Assembly (NCBI RefSeq): GCF_022347685.1
Contig: NZ_JAKRGF010000001.1
Coordinates: forward strand, 186,001-250,000
Reading direction: 5' to 3'
Source of the DNA: Thalassobius sp. Cn5-15
GTDB taxonomy: Bacteria > Pseudomonadota > Alphaproteobacteria > Rhodobacterales > Rhodobacteraceae
Length of the DNA: 64,000 nucleotides
Each line of letters opens with the position of its first letter. Position 1 is the first letter of the stretch. Below the pieces are notes generated by a model that did no database searches, was not told the origin of the DNA, and was given only the letters and a program-made list of their open reading frames with translations. Positions 47,118 through 55,944 of the stretch are shown here, piece by piece. The translations under genes were made by a program, and so were the position numbers.

Positions 47118-48386
47118 ATGATCCAGATCCTTTCCAGCGCCTGGGCGCTGTTCCTTGGCCTTATGCTCTTGATGGTTGGCAACGGCCTTCAGGGGACGCT
47201 TTTGGGTGTGCGCGGCGATATCGAGGGGTTTTCGACCCTAGAAATGTCGATGGTGATGTCGGCCTATTTCATTGGCTTCCTTGGTGGATCGCGGATGGCG
47301 CCGGAGATGATCCGCCGTGTGGGGCATGTGCGGGTCTTTGCGGCGCTGGCATCGATGATTTCGGCGGTGCTGATCCTTTATCCGGCGCTGGTGCATCCGG
47401 CGACTTGGATTTTGGGGCGTGTGGTCATCGGGTTCTGTTTTTCGGGCGTGTATGTGACCACCGAGAGCTGGATCAACAACGCGGCCAGCAATGAAAACCG
47501 TGGCAAGGCGCTGTCGCTATACATGATCGTGCAGACCTTCGGCATCGTGGCGGCACAGGGCCTGCTGCTGGTTGCGGATCCGTCGGGGTATGAGCTGTTT
47601 ATCATCATCTCTGTCCTCGTTTCCGTGTCCTTTGCGCCCATTTTGCTGTCCATCAGTCCAACACCTGCGTTTGGCTCGGCGAAACCCTTGTCAATCAAAG
47701 AGTTGCTGAAGGTGTCACCGCTGGGTTGTGTGGGTATGTTCCTGCTGGGCGGTGTGTTCGCAGCACAGTTCGGTATGGCGGCTGTTTACGGCGGCGCAGC
47801 GGGATTGACGGTGCCACAAATCTCGATCTTTGTGGCAGCGTTCTATGTGGGCGCGGTGCTGTTGCAATACCCATTGGGCTGGATTTCGGACCGCATGGAT
47901 CGACGTTTGTTGATCGCGATTGTGGCCGGCCTGGGCGGTGTGGGCGGTGTGATCGGCATCTTCAGCAACAACGCGTTTGAGGTGCTTCTGGTTGCGGCCT
48001 TTGTTGTCGGTGGCATGGTGAACCCGCTTTATTCGTTGTTGGTGGCTTATACCAACGACTTCCTCGATCCAGACGATATGGCCGCCGCCTCTGGTGGTTT
48101 GGTGTTTATCAACGGGGTGGGTGCGATTCTGGGGCCGCTGATCACGGGTTGGCTGATGGGCGTTGTGGGGCCTGAGGGGTATTTCGTGTTGATCGCGGTG
48201 CTGCTGTTTGCCACCGGTGCTTATGCGATTTACCGGATGACCCAGCGCGCAGCGATCCCGACCGAGGACACAACCAGCTATCAACCGGTTATGGCATCGG
48301 CCACGCCGGTCGCGGTGGAGTTTGCCCGTGAATACGCCATCGAGAGTGCCAGCGAGGACGACGATACTGTGAGCGCAAACACTTAA
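47118..48386 (+). CDS. MFS transporter (YcaD-like)
   Basis: A 422-residue 12-helix permease. The N-terminus from ATG 47118, MIQILSSAWALFLGLMLLMVGNGLQGTLLGVRG, is what family members show; a frame back to a TTG at 47073 adds 15 residues and is less likely. WISDRMDRRLLI is the inter-domain MFS loop. The last 40 residues are a polar cytoplasmic tail. Substrate unknown. Confidence 0.88.
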   Translation: MIQILSSAWALFLGLMLLMVGNGLQGTLLGVRGDIEGFSTLEMSMVMSAYFIGFLGGSRMAPEMIRRVGHVRVFAALASMISAVLILYPALVHPATWILGRVVIGFCFSGVYVTTESWINNAASNENRGKALSLYMIVQTFGIVAAQGLLLVADPSGYELFIIISVLVSVSFAPILLSISPTPAFGSAKPLSIKELLKVSPLGCVGMFLLGGVFAAQFGMAAVYGGAAGLTVPQISIFVAAFYVGAVLLQYPLGWISDRMDRRLLIAIVAGLGGVGGVIGIFSNNAFEVLLVAAFVVGGMVNPLYSLLVAYTNDFLDPDDMAAASGGLVFINGVGAILGPLITGWLMGVVGPEGYFVLIAVLLFATGAYAIYRMTQRAAIPTEDTTSYQPVMASATPVAVEFAREYAIESASEDDDTVSANT

Positions 48387-48480
48387 AATTAATACAAACC
48401 GTTGTAAAAGTTGACTGTCCCTCAGCGGCTGTTCGTGATTAACGTTGCGTTACGAACAGCTCTGTAGACAGGAGGCGGGC

Positions 48481-49119
48481 ATGGCTGGAACAATGACAAA
48501 AACCAAAAAACAGACGTCGCTGAACATCAAATGCACCCCCGAAGAGGTGCTGACCTTCTGGCTGGATGAAGTGGGCGAAAAGAGCTGGTATCTCAGCGAT
48601 GCTGAGCTGGACGCCAAAATCACGGCACGCTTTGGTGAAGCATGGCAGGCTGCGCGGGCAGGGCGGTTCGGCATGTGGCTGACCTATCCCAGCGGCGCGC
48701 TGGCCTATATCATTTTGCTGGATCAGTTTCCGCGCAATATGTTCCGTGGCAGTGGGCAGGCCTTTGCCACCGATGCCAAGGCGCTGGCGGCGGCAAAGAT
48801 CGCGATTGATCATCACTGGGACATGAAGATCGACGCACCTGCGCGCCAGTTCTTCTACCTGCCGCTGATGCATTCGGAAAACCTTTGTGATCAGGAACGT
48901 TGTGTGCGGATGATGAAGGAACGTATGCCGCAACAAGGTGGCAGCAATCTGCTGCACGCCAAGGCGCACCGTAAGGTGATCCGTGATTTCGGTCGTTTCC
49001 CTTACCGCAATGCGGCGCTTGGCCGTCACAACACACCGCATGAACGCGCTTTCCTGGCCGAGAGTGGTTATGGCGATGTGGTGCGCGAGTTGCAGGGGGC
49101 TGCAGCGGCCGCAGTATGA
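48481..49119 (+). CDS. DUF924 family protein
   Basis: A 212-residue alpha-helical protein of the DUF924 family. Diagnostic segments are EEVLTFWLDEVGEKSWY, ITARFGEAWQAARAG, IILLDQFPRNMFRGSGQAFATD and FFYLPLMHSENL. The fold resembles tetratricopeptide-like bundles; the biochemical role is unknown. ATG 48481 has AGGAGG upstream and is preferred over the longer frame from 48445. It is followed by a strong terminator. Confidence 0.9.
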   Translation: MAGTMTKTKKQTSLNIKCTPEEVLTFWLDEVGEKSWYLSDAELDAKITARFGEAWQAARAGRFGMWLTYPSGALAYIILLDQFPRNMFRGSGQAFATDAKALAAAKIAIDHHWDMKIDAPARQFFYLPLMHSENLCDQERCVRMMKERMPQQGGSNLLHAKAHRKVIRDFGRFPYRNAALGRHNTPHERAFLAESGYGDVVRELQGAAAAAV

Positions 49120-49176
49120 TCTGCACGCCATCTGGGACGGGCTTGATGTAAAATTCTGACTGTTTAACAACAGCTT

Positions 49177-49214
49177 GCCCCCGCAGTGCGCAACAATGCG
49201 CTGCGGGGGCTTTT
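49177..49214 (+). terminator. Intrinsic terminator after DUF924
   Basis: GCCCCCGCAG (49177-49186) pairs perfectly with CTGCGGGGGC (49201-49210), followed by TTTTGGTTTG. Confidence 0.9.
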
Positions 49215-49238
49215 GGTTTGTTGTGACGTTACGGAAAA

Positions 49239-49256
49239 TAGTTTAATATCAAACTA
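49239..49256. promoter_or_regulatory. 18-bp palindrome before lpd
   Basis: TAGTTT (49239-49244) and AAACTA (49251-49256) flank AATATC, about 22 bp before the lpd start codon. The shape suits a MarR-type dimer operator. It is near-perfect, but no regulator gene is adjacent. Confidence 0.5.
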
Positions 49257-49277
49257 AATCAGGAATCGGAGGGGCTG

Positions 49278-50675
49278 ATGGCTTCCAAATCGTTTGACGT
49301 CGTGGTGATCGGGGCTGGTCCCGGTGGGTATGTGGCTGCCATTCGTGCGGCGCAGCTGGGTCTGTCTGTGGCCTGTGTAGAGCGGGAGCATCTGGGCGGC
49401 ATCTGCCTGAACTGGGGCTGTATTCCTACCAAGGCGCTGCTGCGTTCAGCCGAGGTTTACCACCAGTTTGAACGTGCAAAAGAATTTGGCCTGACCGCGG
49501 ATAAATTCAGCTTTGATCTGGATGCGATTGTTGATCGCTCCCGCAAGGTGGCCGCGCAGATGAACGGCGGCATCAAGGGCCTGTTCAAAAAGAACAAAAT
49601 CACCTCCATCATGGGGGAGGCGACGATTGTGTCGAAGGGCAAGGTTTCGGTTAAAACCGACAAAGGTGTGGAAGAGTTGACCGCTCCCAGCATCATTGTC
49701 GCGACCGGCGCCCGCGCGCGCGAATTGCCGGGTCTGGAGGCCGACGGTGATCTGGTCTGGACCTATCGCCACGCGTTGAAACCGGTGCGGATGCCGAAGA
49801 AATTGCTGGTCATCGGATCGGGCGCCATCGGCATCGAATTTGCCAGTTTCTACAACACTTTGGGTGCTGACACGACAGTGGTTGAGGTGATGGATCGCGT
49901 GCTGCCTGTGGAAGATAAGGACATCAGCGCCTTCGCAAAGAAACAGTTCGTGAAGCAGGGTATGAACATCATGGAGAAAGCCATGGTGAAACAGCTGGAT
50001 CGCACCCCCGGAAAGGGCGTTGTTGCCCATATTGAGGTCGGTGGTAAGATTGAGAAGCACGAATATGACACGGTGATTTCCGCCGTTGGCATCGTTGGCA
50101 ACACCGAAGGTCTGGGCCTGGAGGCACTGGGTGTGCAAATCGACCGTACCCATGTGATCACCGATGAATATTGCCGCACCGGTGTTGATGGCGTTTACGC
50201 CATTGGCGATATCGCCGGCGCGCCGTGGTTGGCGCACAAGGCCAGCCACGAAGGTGTCATGGTCGCCGAACTGATCGCCGGTCAGAAGGTTCACCCGATC
50301 AAACCGGGGTCGATCGCGGGCTGCACTTATTGTCATCCGCAGGTTGCCTCCGTCGGGATGACAGAGGAAAAGGCGAAAGACGCGGGCTACAAGATTAAGG
50401 TTGGCAAGTTTCCCTTTATTGGCAATGGCAAGGCTGTGGCAATGGGGGAGGCGGAAGGTTTGGTCAAAACCATCTTTGACGAGAAAACCGGCGAATTGCT
50501 GGGCGCCCATATGGTCGGCGCTGAGGTGACGGAGATGATCCAAGGATATGTCATCTCGCGCCAGCTGGAAACCACCGAAGAAGACCTGATGCACACCGTC
50601 TTCCCGCATCCGACTATGTCGGAAATGATGCATGAAAGCGTGCTGGCGGCCTATGACCGGGCGCTGCATATCTGA
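49278..50675 (+). CDS. lpd: Dihydrolipoyl dehydrogenase (E3)
   Basis: FAD/NAD disulfide oxidoreductase, the E3 subunit of 2-oxoacid dehydrogenase or glycine cleavage complexes, 465 residues. FAD binding is VVVIGAGPGGYVAAIRAAQLG; the redox disulfide is in GGICLNWGCIPTKALL; the NAD Rossmann motif is LLVIGSGAIGIEFASF; the C-terminal HPTMSEMMHESV holds the His-Glu pair. It stands alone here, with its own terminator. Since pdhA/B/C are not adjacent, which complex it serves is open. Confidence 0.96.
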   Translation: MASKSFDVVVIGAGPGGYVAAIRAAQLGLSVACVEREHLGGICLNWGCIPTKALLRSAEVYHQFERAKEFGLTADKFSFDLDAIVDRSRKVAAQMNGGIKGLFKKNKITSIMGEATIVSKGKVSVKTDKGVEELTAPSIIVATGARARELPGLEADGDLVWTYRHALKPVRMPKKLLVIGSGAIGIEFASFYNTLGADTTVVEVMDRVLPVEDKDISAFAKKQFVKQGMNIMEKAMVKQLDRTPGKGVVAHIEVGGKIEKHEYDTVISAVGIVGNTEGLGLEALGVQIDRTHVITDEYCRTGVDGVYAIGDIAGAPWLAHKASHEGVMVAELIAGQKVHPIKPGSIAGCTYCHPQVASVGMTEEKAKDAGYKIKVGKFPFIGNGKAVAMGEAEGLVKTIFDEKTGELLGAHMVGAEVTEMIQGYVISRQLETTEEDLMHTVFPHPTMSEMMHESVLAAYDRALHI

Positions 50676-50700
50676 TTTCGGACGGGAACCTGCAAAAGTG

Positions 50701-50729
50701 AAAGCCGGGCGAATTTGCCCGGCTTTTTC
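50701..50729. terminator. Terminator of lpd (bidirectional)
   Basis: AAAGCCGGGC (50701-50710) pairs with GCCCGGCTTT (50717-50726), followed by TTCG. The A-run on one side and T-run on the other let it serve lpd (+) and the convergent rhodanese gene (-). Confidence 0.9.
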
Positions 50730-50743
50730 GTACCTTGTGTGAT

Positions 50744-51103
50744 TCAGGTCACCGCAATGGTGCCACCTGCTGCGACCCAATCATCCAGACTGCCAATCAC
50801 ATGCACATCGCCATAGCCCATCGCGCCCAGCATCCGACAGGCGTTTTGTGCTCGCCCGCCCGATCCACAGTAAAGCGCAATGGTGGTGTCATAGCGGAAA
50901 CGATGATCATACAGCGGATCGCGCGGATCGGCTGCGGACCGTAGCCGTCCCAACGGCACATGCATCGCGCCCTTTGCCTTGCCCGTGCGGGCCAGTTCGT
51001 CGGGTTCGCGCACGTCAATAATCAATGCACCCCCTGAAATAGCTCGTTGCACGGCATCTTCGGCCTGAAAGTAGGGGGACGGGGCTTGGCGAAACATAAA
51101 CAT
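50744..51103 (-). CDS. Rhodanese-like domain protein
   Basis: A 119-residue single rhodanese domain. DVREPDELARTGKAKGAMHVPLGRL is the conserved beta-strand/loop, and the active site is Cys79 in LYCGSGGRAQNACRML. It likely handles thiosulfate or persulfide sulfur. No signal peptide. The loop CGSGGR, with its six residues, fits sulfurtransferases rather than Cdc25-like phosphatases. It is divergent from uvrA. Confidence 0.9.
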   Translation of the reverse strand: MFMFRQAPSPYFQAEDAVQRAISGGALIIDVREPDELARTGKAKGAMHVPLGRLRSAADPRDPLYDHRFRYDTTIALYCGSGGRAQNACRMLGAMGYGDVHVIGSLDDWVAAGGTIAVT

Positions 51104-51281
51104 TCTGTCGGGTCCTTTGTGCGGTCTTACGCGGGTCGATCGGGCGTTGTTTAATTAGGCCAACACACGGCCGCACATACTCCTCTTAAGGAATGAAAAC
51201 GACCTAAAGACGTGTGGTTTTAGCGACTGCAGCCAAAAGCGCGGATGCGCGTTCTGCCTATACTCGCTGCAAGTTATTAAT

Positions 51282-51296
51282 GTTCCCTTAATGTTC
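51282..51296. promoter_or_regulatory. LexA SOS box before uvrA
   Basis: GTTC at 51282-51285 and GTTC at 51293-51296 with exactly 7 bp between. GTTC-N7-GTTC is the alphaproteobacterial LexA site. It lies 85 bp upstream of the chosen uvrA start, the expected place for SOS control of excision repair. Confidence 0.82.
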
Positions 51297-51380
51297 GCAA
51301 TTTTTGGTTGGAGACTCGGCGCGTAGCGACTATCTGTTAACGGCAACGGTCAACCGATGGCGCAGGCGCAGGGACAAGTG

Positions 51381-54263
51381 ATGGCGGATCTGAAGAAAAT
51401 TGAAGTGCGCGGCGCACGCGAACACAACCTGAAAAGCATCGACGTGGATATTCCGCGCGATGAACTGGTGGTGATTACCGGCCTGTCTGGGTCTGGAAAA
51501 TCCTCGCTGGCGTTTGATACGATCTATGCCGAAGGCCAGCGACGCTATGTCGAAAGCCTCAGCGCTTATGCCCGCCAATTCCTTGATATGATGGAAAAAC
51601 CTGATGTGGATCACATCAGTGGTCTGAGCCCTGCGATTTCTATCGAGCAGAAGACCACCTCGAAAAACCCGCGCTCTACCGTCGGAACGGTGACCGAGAT
51701 TTATGACTATATGCGGTTGTTGTTCGCACGTGTTGGCACCCCCTACAGCCCGGCCACCGGCCTGCCGATTGAGGCGCAGCAGGTGCAGGATATGGTGGAC
51801 CGGGTGATGACGATGGAGTCGGGCACACGCGCCTATCTTCTGGCCCCGATCGTGCGCGACCGGAAGGGTGAGTATAAGAAAGAGTTTCTGGAACTGCGCA
51901 AACAGGGGTTCCAGCGGGTGAAGGTGGACGGTGAATTCCATGATCTCGACACCCCGCCGACGCTGGACAAGAAGTTTCGCCATGACATCGACGTGGTGGT
52001 TGACCGTCTGGTGGTGAAGGAAGGGCTGGAAACCCGTCTGGCCGACAGTTTCCGCACCGCGCTGGATCTGGCAGACGGGATTGCCGTGCTGGAAACCGCG
52101 CCGAAGGAGGGCGATCCGGAACGCATCACTTTCAGTGAAAACTTCGCCTGCCCGGAAAGCGGGTTCACGATTTCTGAAATTGAGCCGCGCCTGTTTTCCT
52201 TTAACGCACCATTTGGGGCTTGCCCGAAATGTGACGGTCTGGGGATGGAGCTGTTCTTTGATGAACGCCTCGTGGTGCCAGATCAGAACCTGAAGATTTA
52301 CGATGGTGCGCTGGCGCCCTGGCGCAAGGGAAAATCGCCCTATTTCCTGCAAACGATTGAGGCGATCGCCGCGCACTACGGCTTTGATAAGAATGACAAA
52401 TGGAAGGATTTGCCGAAGAAGGTTCAGCAGGTTTTCCTTTATGGGTCCGGTAAGGAAGAGATCCCGTTTCGCTATGATGAGGGGGGGCGTGTTTATCAGG
52501 TGACACGCACCTTTGAGGGGGTGATCCCCAACATGGAACGCCGCTACCGCGAGACGGATTCGAACTGGGTCCGCGAAGAGTTTGAGCGCTACCAGAACAA
52601 CCGGGCCTGCGGTGCCTGTGGCGGCTATCGCCTGAACCCAGAGGCACTGGCGGTCAAACTTGGCCCTGCTGATGGGGAGGCCGCGCCACTGTTGCATGTG
52701 GGGCAAGTGGTGCAGATGTCGATCCGCGAGGCCTATGACTGGTGCCGCACTGTGCCGGACCATCTGACCGATCAGAAAAACGCCATCGCCGGGGCGATCC
52801 TGAAGGAAATCCGCGAACGTTTGGGCTTCCTGAACAATGTGGGTCTGGAATATCTGTCGCTCAGCCGGAACTCCGGCACTTTGTCGGGGGGCGAAAGCCA
52901 GCGGATCCGTCTGGCCAGCCAGATCGGATCGGGCCTGACGGGGGTGCTGTATGTGCTGGATGAACCCTCTATCGGTCTGCACCAGCGTGACAATGACCGT
53001 CTGTTGGATACGCTGAAAAACCTGCGTGATCAGGGCAATACGGTGATTGTGGTCGAACATGATGAGGAAGCGATCCGTGAGGCGGACTATGTCTTCGACA
53101 TCGGGCCGGGGGCGGGTGTGCATGGCGGCCAGATCGTGTCGCAGGGCACGCCGGAACAGATTGCAGCAGACCCCGCATCGTTGACCGGTCAATATCTGAC
53201 CGGCGCGCGCGAAATTGCGGTCCCCGCGGAGTGGCGAGAGGGCAATGGAAAACATGTCACCGTGGTGAAGGCCACCGGCAACAACCTGCAGGACGTGACG
53301 GCGAAGTTTCCGCTGGGCAAGTTTGTCTGTGTCACCGGCGTGTCCGGCGGTGGGAAATCGACGCTGACGATTGAAACGCTGTTTAAAACCGCCTCTATGC
53401 GGCTGAACGGCGCCCGCCAGACGCCCGCGCCCTGTGACACCATCAAAGGGTTGGAACATCTGGATAAGGTGATCGACATTGATCAGCGCCCCATCGGGCG
53501 CACGCCACGATCGAACCCTGCGACCTACACGGGCGCCTTTACCCCGATCCGCGAATGGTTCGCTGGTCTGCCAGAGGCCAAGACGCGAGGTTACAAACCC
53601 GGTCGGTTCAGTTTCAACGTCAAAGGTGGACGGTGTGAGGCCTGTCAGGGCGACGGGGTCATCAAGATTGAAATGCACTTCTTGCCGGATGTCTATGTGA
53701 CCTGCGAAACCTGCAACGGTGCGCGTTATAATCGCGAAACGCTGGAGGTGAAGTTTAAGGGTAAGAGTATCGCGGATGTCCTTGATATGACTGTCGAAGA
53801 TGCGCAGGAGTTCTTTCAGGCGGTGCCGTCGATACGCGATAAGATGGACGCGCTAATGCGGGTTGGTCTTGGCTATATCAAGGTGGGTCAGCAGGCGACC
53901 ACGCTGTCAGGCGGTGAGGCACAGCGGGTGAAGCTGTCGAAAGAGCTGGCGAAACGCTCCACCGGTCGAACGCTCTATATCCTTGATGAACCGACAACCG
54001 GCCTGCATTTTGAGGATGTGCGTAAACTGCTTGAGGTGCTGCACGAGTTGGTTGATCAGGGCAACACTGTTGTTGTGATCGAGCATAACCTCGATGTGGT
54101 GAAAACGGCGGACCACATTATCGATATCGGCCCAGAGGGTGGCGATGGTGGTGGCCGTATTGTGGCCGAAGGTACGCCGGAACAGGTGGCGGAGGTGGCA
54201 GAGAGCCACACAGGCCGCTACCTGAAGCCGATGTTGCCCGGTGGTAAGGTTGCTGCGGAATGA
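51381..54263 (+). CDS. uvrA: Excinuclease ABC subunit A
   Basis: DNA damage-recognition ATPase of nucleotide excision repair. From ATG 51381 (AGGGA upstream) it has 960 residues; ATG 51357 is possible but has no ribosome-binding site. Two ABC ATPases are present: [14 protein letters not shown] near the start and [13 protein letters not shown] in the second half, each with LSGGE signatures ([30 protein letters not shown]). The zinc fingers are CPKCDG with CGACGG, and CEACQG with CETCNG. An SOS box lies upstream; the stop overlaps the NUDIX gene. Confidence 0.98.
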   Translation: MADLKKIEVRGAREHNLKSIDVDIPRDELVVITGLSGSGKSSLAFDTIYAEGQRRYVESLSAYARQFLDMMEKPDVDHISGLSPAISIEQKTTSKNPRSTVGTVTEIYDYMRLLFARVGTPYSPATGLPIEAQQVQDMVDRVMTMESGTRAYLLAPIVRDRKGEYKKEFLELRKQGFQRVKVDGEFHDLDTPPTLDKKFRHDIDVVVDRLVVKEGLETRLADSFRTALDLADGIAVLETAPKEGDPERITFSENFACPESGFTISEIEPRLFSFNAPFGACPKCDGLGMELFFDERLVVPDQNLKIYDGALAPWRKGKSPYFLQTIEAIAAHYGFDKNDKWKDLPKKVQQVFLYGSGKEEIPFRYDEGGRVYQVTRTFEGVIPNMERRYRETDSNWVREEFERYQNNRACGACGGYRLNPEALAVKLGPADGEAAPLLHVGQVVQMSIREAYDWCRTVPDHLTDQKNAIAGAILKEIRERLGFLNNVGLEYLSLSRNSGTLSGGESQRIRLASQIGSGLTGVLYVLDEPSIGLHQRDNDRLLDTLKNLRDQGNTVIVVEHDEEAIREADYVFDIGPGAGVHGGQIVSQGTPEQIAADPASLTGQYLTGAREIAVPAEWREGNGKHVTVVKATGNNLQDVTAKFPLGKFVCVTGVSGGGKSTLTIETLFKTASMRLNGARQTPAPCDTIKGLEHLDKVIDIDQRPIGRTPRSNPATYTGAFTPIREWFAGLPEAKTRGYKPGRFSFNVKGGRCEACQGDGVIKIEMHFLPDVYVTCETCNGARYNRETLEVKFKGKSIADVLDMTVEDAQEFFQAVPSIRDKMDALMRVGLGYIKVGQQATTLSGGEAQRVKLSKELAKRSTGRTLYILDEPTTGLHFEDVRKLLEVLHELVDQGNTVVVIEHNLDVVKTADHIIDIGPEGGDGGGRIVAEGTPEQVAEVAESHTGRYLKPMLPGGKVAAE

Positions 54264-54685
54264 GTGAACAAATCCTCCGCCCCGCTTTGGCGGCATTGGC
54301 CGTGACAGTGCATGAGGGGCGGGTTTTGTTGGTGCGGCGCAGAAATGACCCTGATCGCGGCATATGGGGCTACCCCGGCGGTCATGTTGAGAGCGGTGAA
54401 ACCGCGGCCGCGGCGGCTGTGCGCGAACTGCAGGAGGAAACGGCCGTTACGGCGGAGGCTGTGGCAACCTTGGGGGGACTGGATCTGATCGGTCACCACG
54501 CAGATGGCAGTGTTAAGCATCACTATTATCTGGTCGCGGTGGAATGTCGGTATTGTGCGGGTAGACCAGTTGCCGATGATGACGTTGATCAGGCGGTTTG
54601 GGTGCCCGTGGCTGACGTGCTGGAGCATAAAATAGCGCTGAGCGATCATGTGGATGATCTGCTGCGTCAGGTGCTGGACAGATAA
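54260..54685 (+). CDS. NUDIX hydrolase
   Basis: A 141-residue Nudix pyrophosphohydrolase. The Nudix box is [22 protein letters not shown], matching G-X5-E-X7-RE-X2-EE. The N-terminal [16 protein letters not shown] strand and the C-terminal [13 protein letters not shown] fit ADP-ribose or oxidised-nucleotide type members. The ATG overlaps the uvrA stop (ATGA). Being under the SOS promoter, it could be nucleotide-pool sanitation, but that is inferred. Confidence 0.9.
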   Translation: MSEQILRPALAALAVTVHEGRVLLVRRRNDPDRGIWGYPGGHVESGETAAAAAVRELQEETAVTAEAVATLGGLDLIGHHADGSVKHHYYLVAVECRYCAGRPVADDDVDQAVWVPVADVLEHKIALSDHVDDLLRQVLDR

Positions 54686-54692
54686 ATCACGA

Positions 54693-54716
54693 AAAGGGCG
54701 CCGGAAGGCGCCCTTG
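54693..54716. terminator. Terminator between NUDIX and DUF2892
   Basis: AAGGGCGCC (54694-54702) pairs with GGCGCCCTT (54707-54715) around a GGAA tetraloop. The T-run is short. It sits between convergent genes. Confidence 0.75.
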
Positions 54717-54737
54717 GTCGTTTGGAGTTTTAGCGGG

Positions 54738-54929
54738 TTATTTCTTCATCGGGCAGGTGTTGATGCCGATAATGGAATAGAGCGGGCAGGTACCAAACAG
54801 GCCTGTAATCAGTGGGATTACCCCGATCCACATCCAAATGCCGTATCCCATGATCGCCCCAAGGGTCAGTAGAGCACCCAGTGCGATCCGCAGGATTTTA
54901 TCCACCCCGCCAACATTGTTTGCAAACAT
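54738..54929 (-). CDS. DUF2892 membrane protein
   Basis: A 63-residue inner-membrane protein with two short helices and the DUF2892 signature NNVGGVDKILRIALGALL and GTCPLYSIIGINTCP. DUF2892 domains form the membrane part of YgaP, where a rhodanese domain is attached, and often sit in sulfide/persulfide-responsive operons. Here it is free-standing; the nearest rhodanese gene is at 50.7 kb. AAGGAGACGG precedes ATG 54929. A palindrome and an FNR-like box lie upstream. Confidence 0.88.
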   Translation of the reverse strand: MFANNVGGVDKILRIALGALLTLGAIMGYGIWMWIGVIPLITGLFGTCPLYSIIGINTCPMKK

Positions 54930-54962
54930 AGCCGTCTCCTTATCTGTCTGTTGAGTATAAAA

Positions 54963-54989
54963 TATAATACATATTGAATGTATTATATG
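54963..54989. promoter_or_regulatory. Perfect 11-bp palindrome before DUF2892
   Basis: ATATAATACAT (54963-54973) and ATGTATTATAT (54979-54989) are perfect inverted copies with a 5-bp spacer, in a clearly AT-rich patch of this GC-rich region. It resembles ArsR-family (BigR/YgaV-type) operators by form only; the regulator is not in this window. Confidence 0.65.
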
Positions 54990-55001
54990 ATCTAAATCAA
55001 T
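54988..55001. promoter_or_regulatory. FNR/FnrL-like box before DUF2892
   Basis: ATGAT-CTAA-ATCAA differs at one of ten conserved positions from TTGAT-N4-ATCAA. It overlaps the palindrome by two bases and lies about 60-70 bp before the start, the usual range for activation. Oxygen regulation is inferred. Confidence 0.55.
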
Positions 55002-55060
55002 TCAGACAGCCGGTGGCAGGGCTGATTTTGCGGTCACACATGCGTGAGACGGTGGCGCAT

Positions 55061-55933
55061 TCAACGGCGCCCGCGCCCCTCAAACCGTGGCAACATGGCG
55101 GAGAAGTCTTTGCCCAGGCCATCCTCTGCCTCGACAAACTGTTCATAAAGCGCACGGGCCAGTTCACCCATTGGGGTGTCGGCGTCGGCGCTTTCTGCTG
55201 CTTGCTGGCTCAGGCGCAGATCCTTCAGCATCAGTTCTGCCGCAAAGCCGGGAGTATAACCGTTGTCTGCGGGCGATTGCGGTCCCACACCGGGGGCAGG
55301 GCAGTAGGCGTTCATTGTCCAGCTGTAGCCCGACGAGGTGGAGACCACGTCAAACATCTTGCCGCGGTCCAGCCCCAGTTTGTCCGCAAGTGCGAAGGCT
55401 TCGCAGGTGGCGACCATCGTGACGCCAAGGATCATGTTGTTGCAGATCTTGGCCGCCTGACCAGCGCCCGCATCGCCGCAATGCACGGCCTTTTGCCCCA
55501 TGATGTCAAACAGCGGCTTTACCGTGTCAAACGCATCCGCGCCGCCGCCTACCATAAAGGTCAGTGTGCCGCCTGCGGCCCCACCAACGCCGCCCGACAC
55601 GGGGGCATCCAGTGCCCCCATTCCTGCCGAGGCCGCCTGTGCGGCAACTGCGCGCGCGCTGTCCACGTCAACGGTCGAACAGTCACACAGCACCGCGCCT
55701 GCACGCATCGCGGGGATCACATCACCAGCAACCGCGCGCAGAATTTGACCGTTCGGCAGCATGGTGACCACCACATCGGCAGCCTCAGCGGCTGCGGTGG
55801 CTGTTTCCGCTTTGCTCACGCCTTCGGGCATTGGGGCAGCCAGGTCGAAGCCTGCAACATCATGGCCCGCAGCAGCCAGATTGGCGGCCATCGGCCCCCC
55901 CATATTGCCCAGGCCAATAAATGCGATTTTCAT
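55061..55933 (-). CDS. mmsB: 3-hydroxyisobutyrate dehydrogenase
   Basis: Oxidises 3-hydroxyisobutyrate to methylmalonate semialdehyde in valine catabolism. The 290 residues start IAFIGLGNMGGPMAANLAAAGHDV (NAD Rossmann motif and family signature). APVSGGVGGAAGGTLTFMVGG and the catalytic lysine region GAGQAAKICNNMI follow. It is 11 bp after the hydrolase gene in a three-gene operon. Confidence 0.95.
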   Translation of the reverse strand: MKIAFIGLGNMGGPMAANLAAAGHDVAGFDLAAPMPEGVSKAETATAAAEAADVVVTMLPNGQILRAVAGDVIPAMRAGAVLCDCSTVDVDSARAVAAQAASAGMGALDAPVSGGVGGAAGGTLTFMVGGGADAFDTVKPLFDIMGQKAVHCGDAGAGQAAKICNNMILGVTMVATCEAFALADKLGLDRGKMFDVVSTSSGYSWTMNAYCPAPGVGPQSPADNGYTPGFAAELMLKDLRLSQQAAESADADTPMGELARALYEQFVEAEDGLGKDFSAMLPRFEGRGRR

Positions 55934-55944
55934 GGTGGTCCTCC

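Noticed and set aside
50744-54929. Rhodanese and DUF2892 genes as a split YgaP
   Set aside because: They are 3.6 kb apart with separate promoters and terminators, and uvrA lies between them, so no operon link can be claimed.
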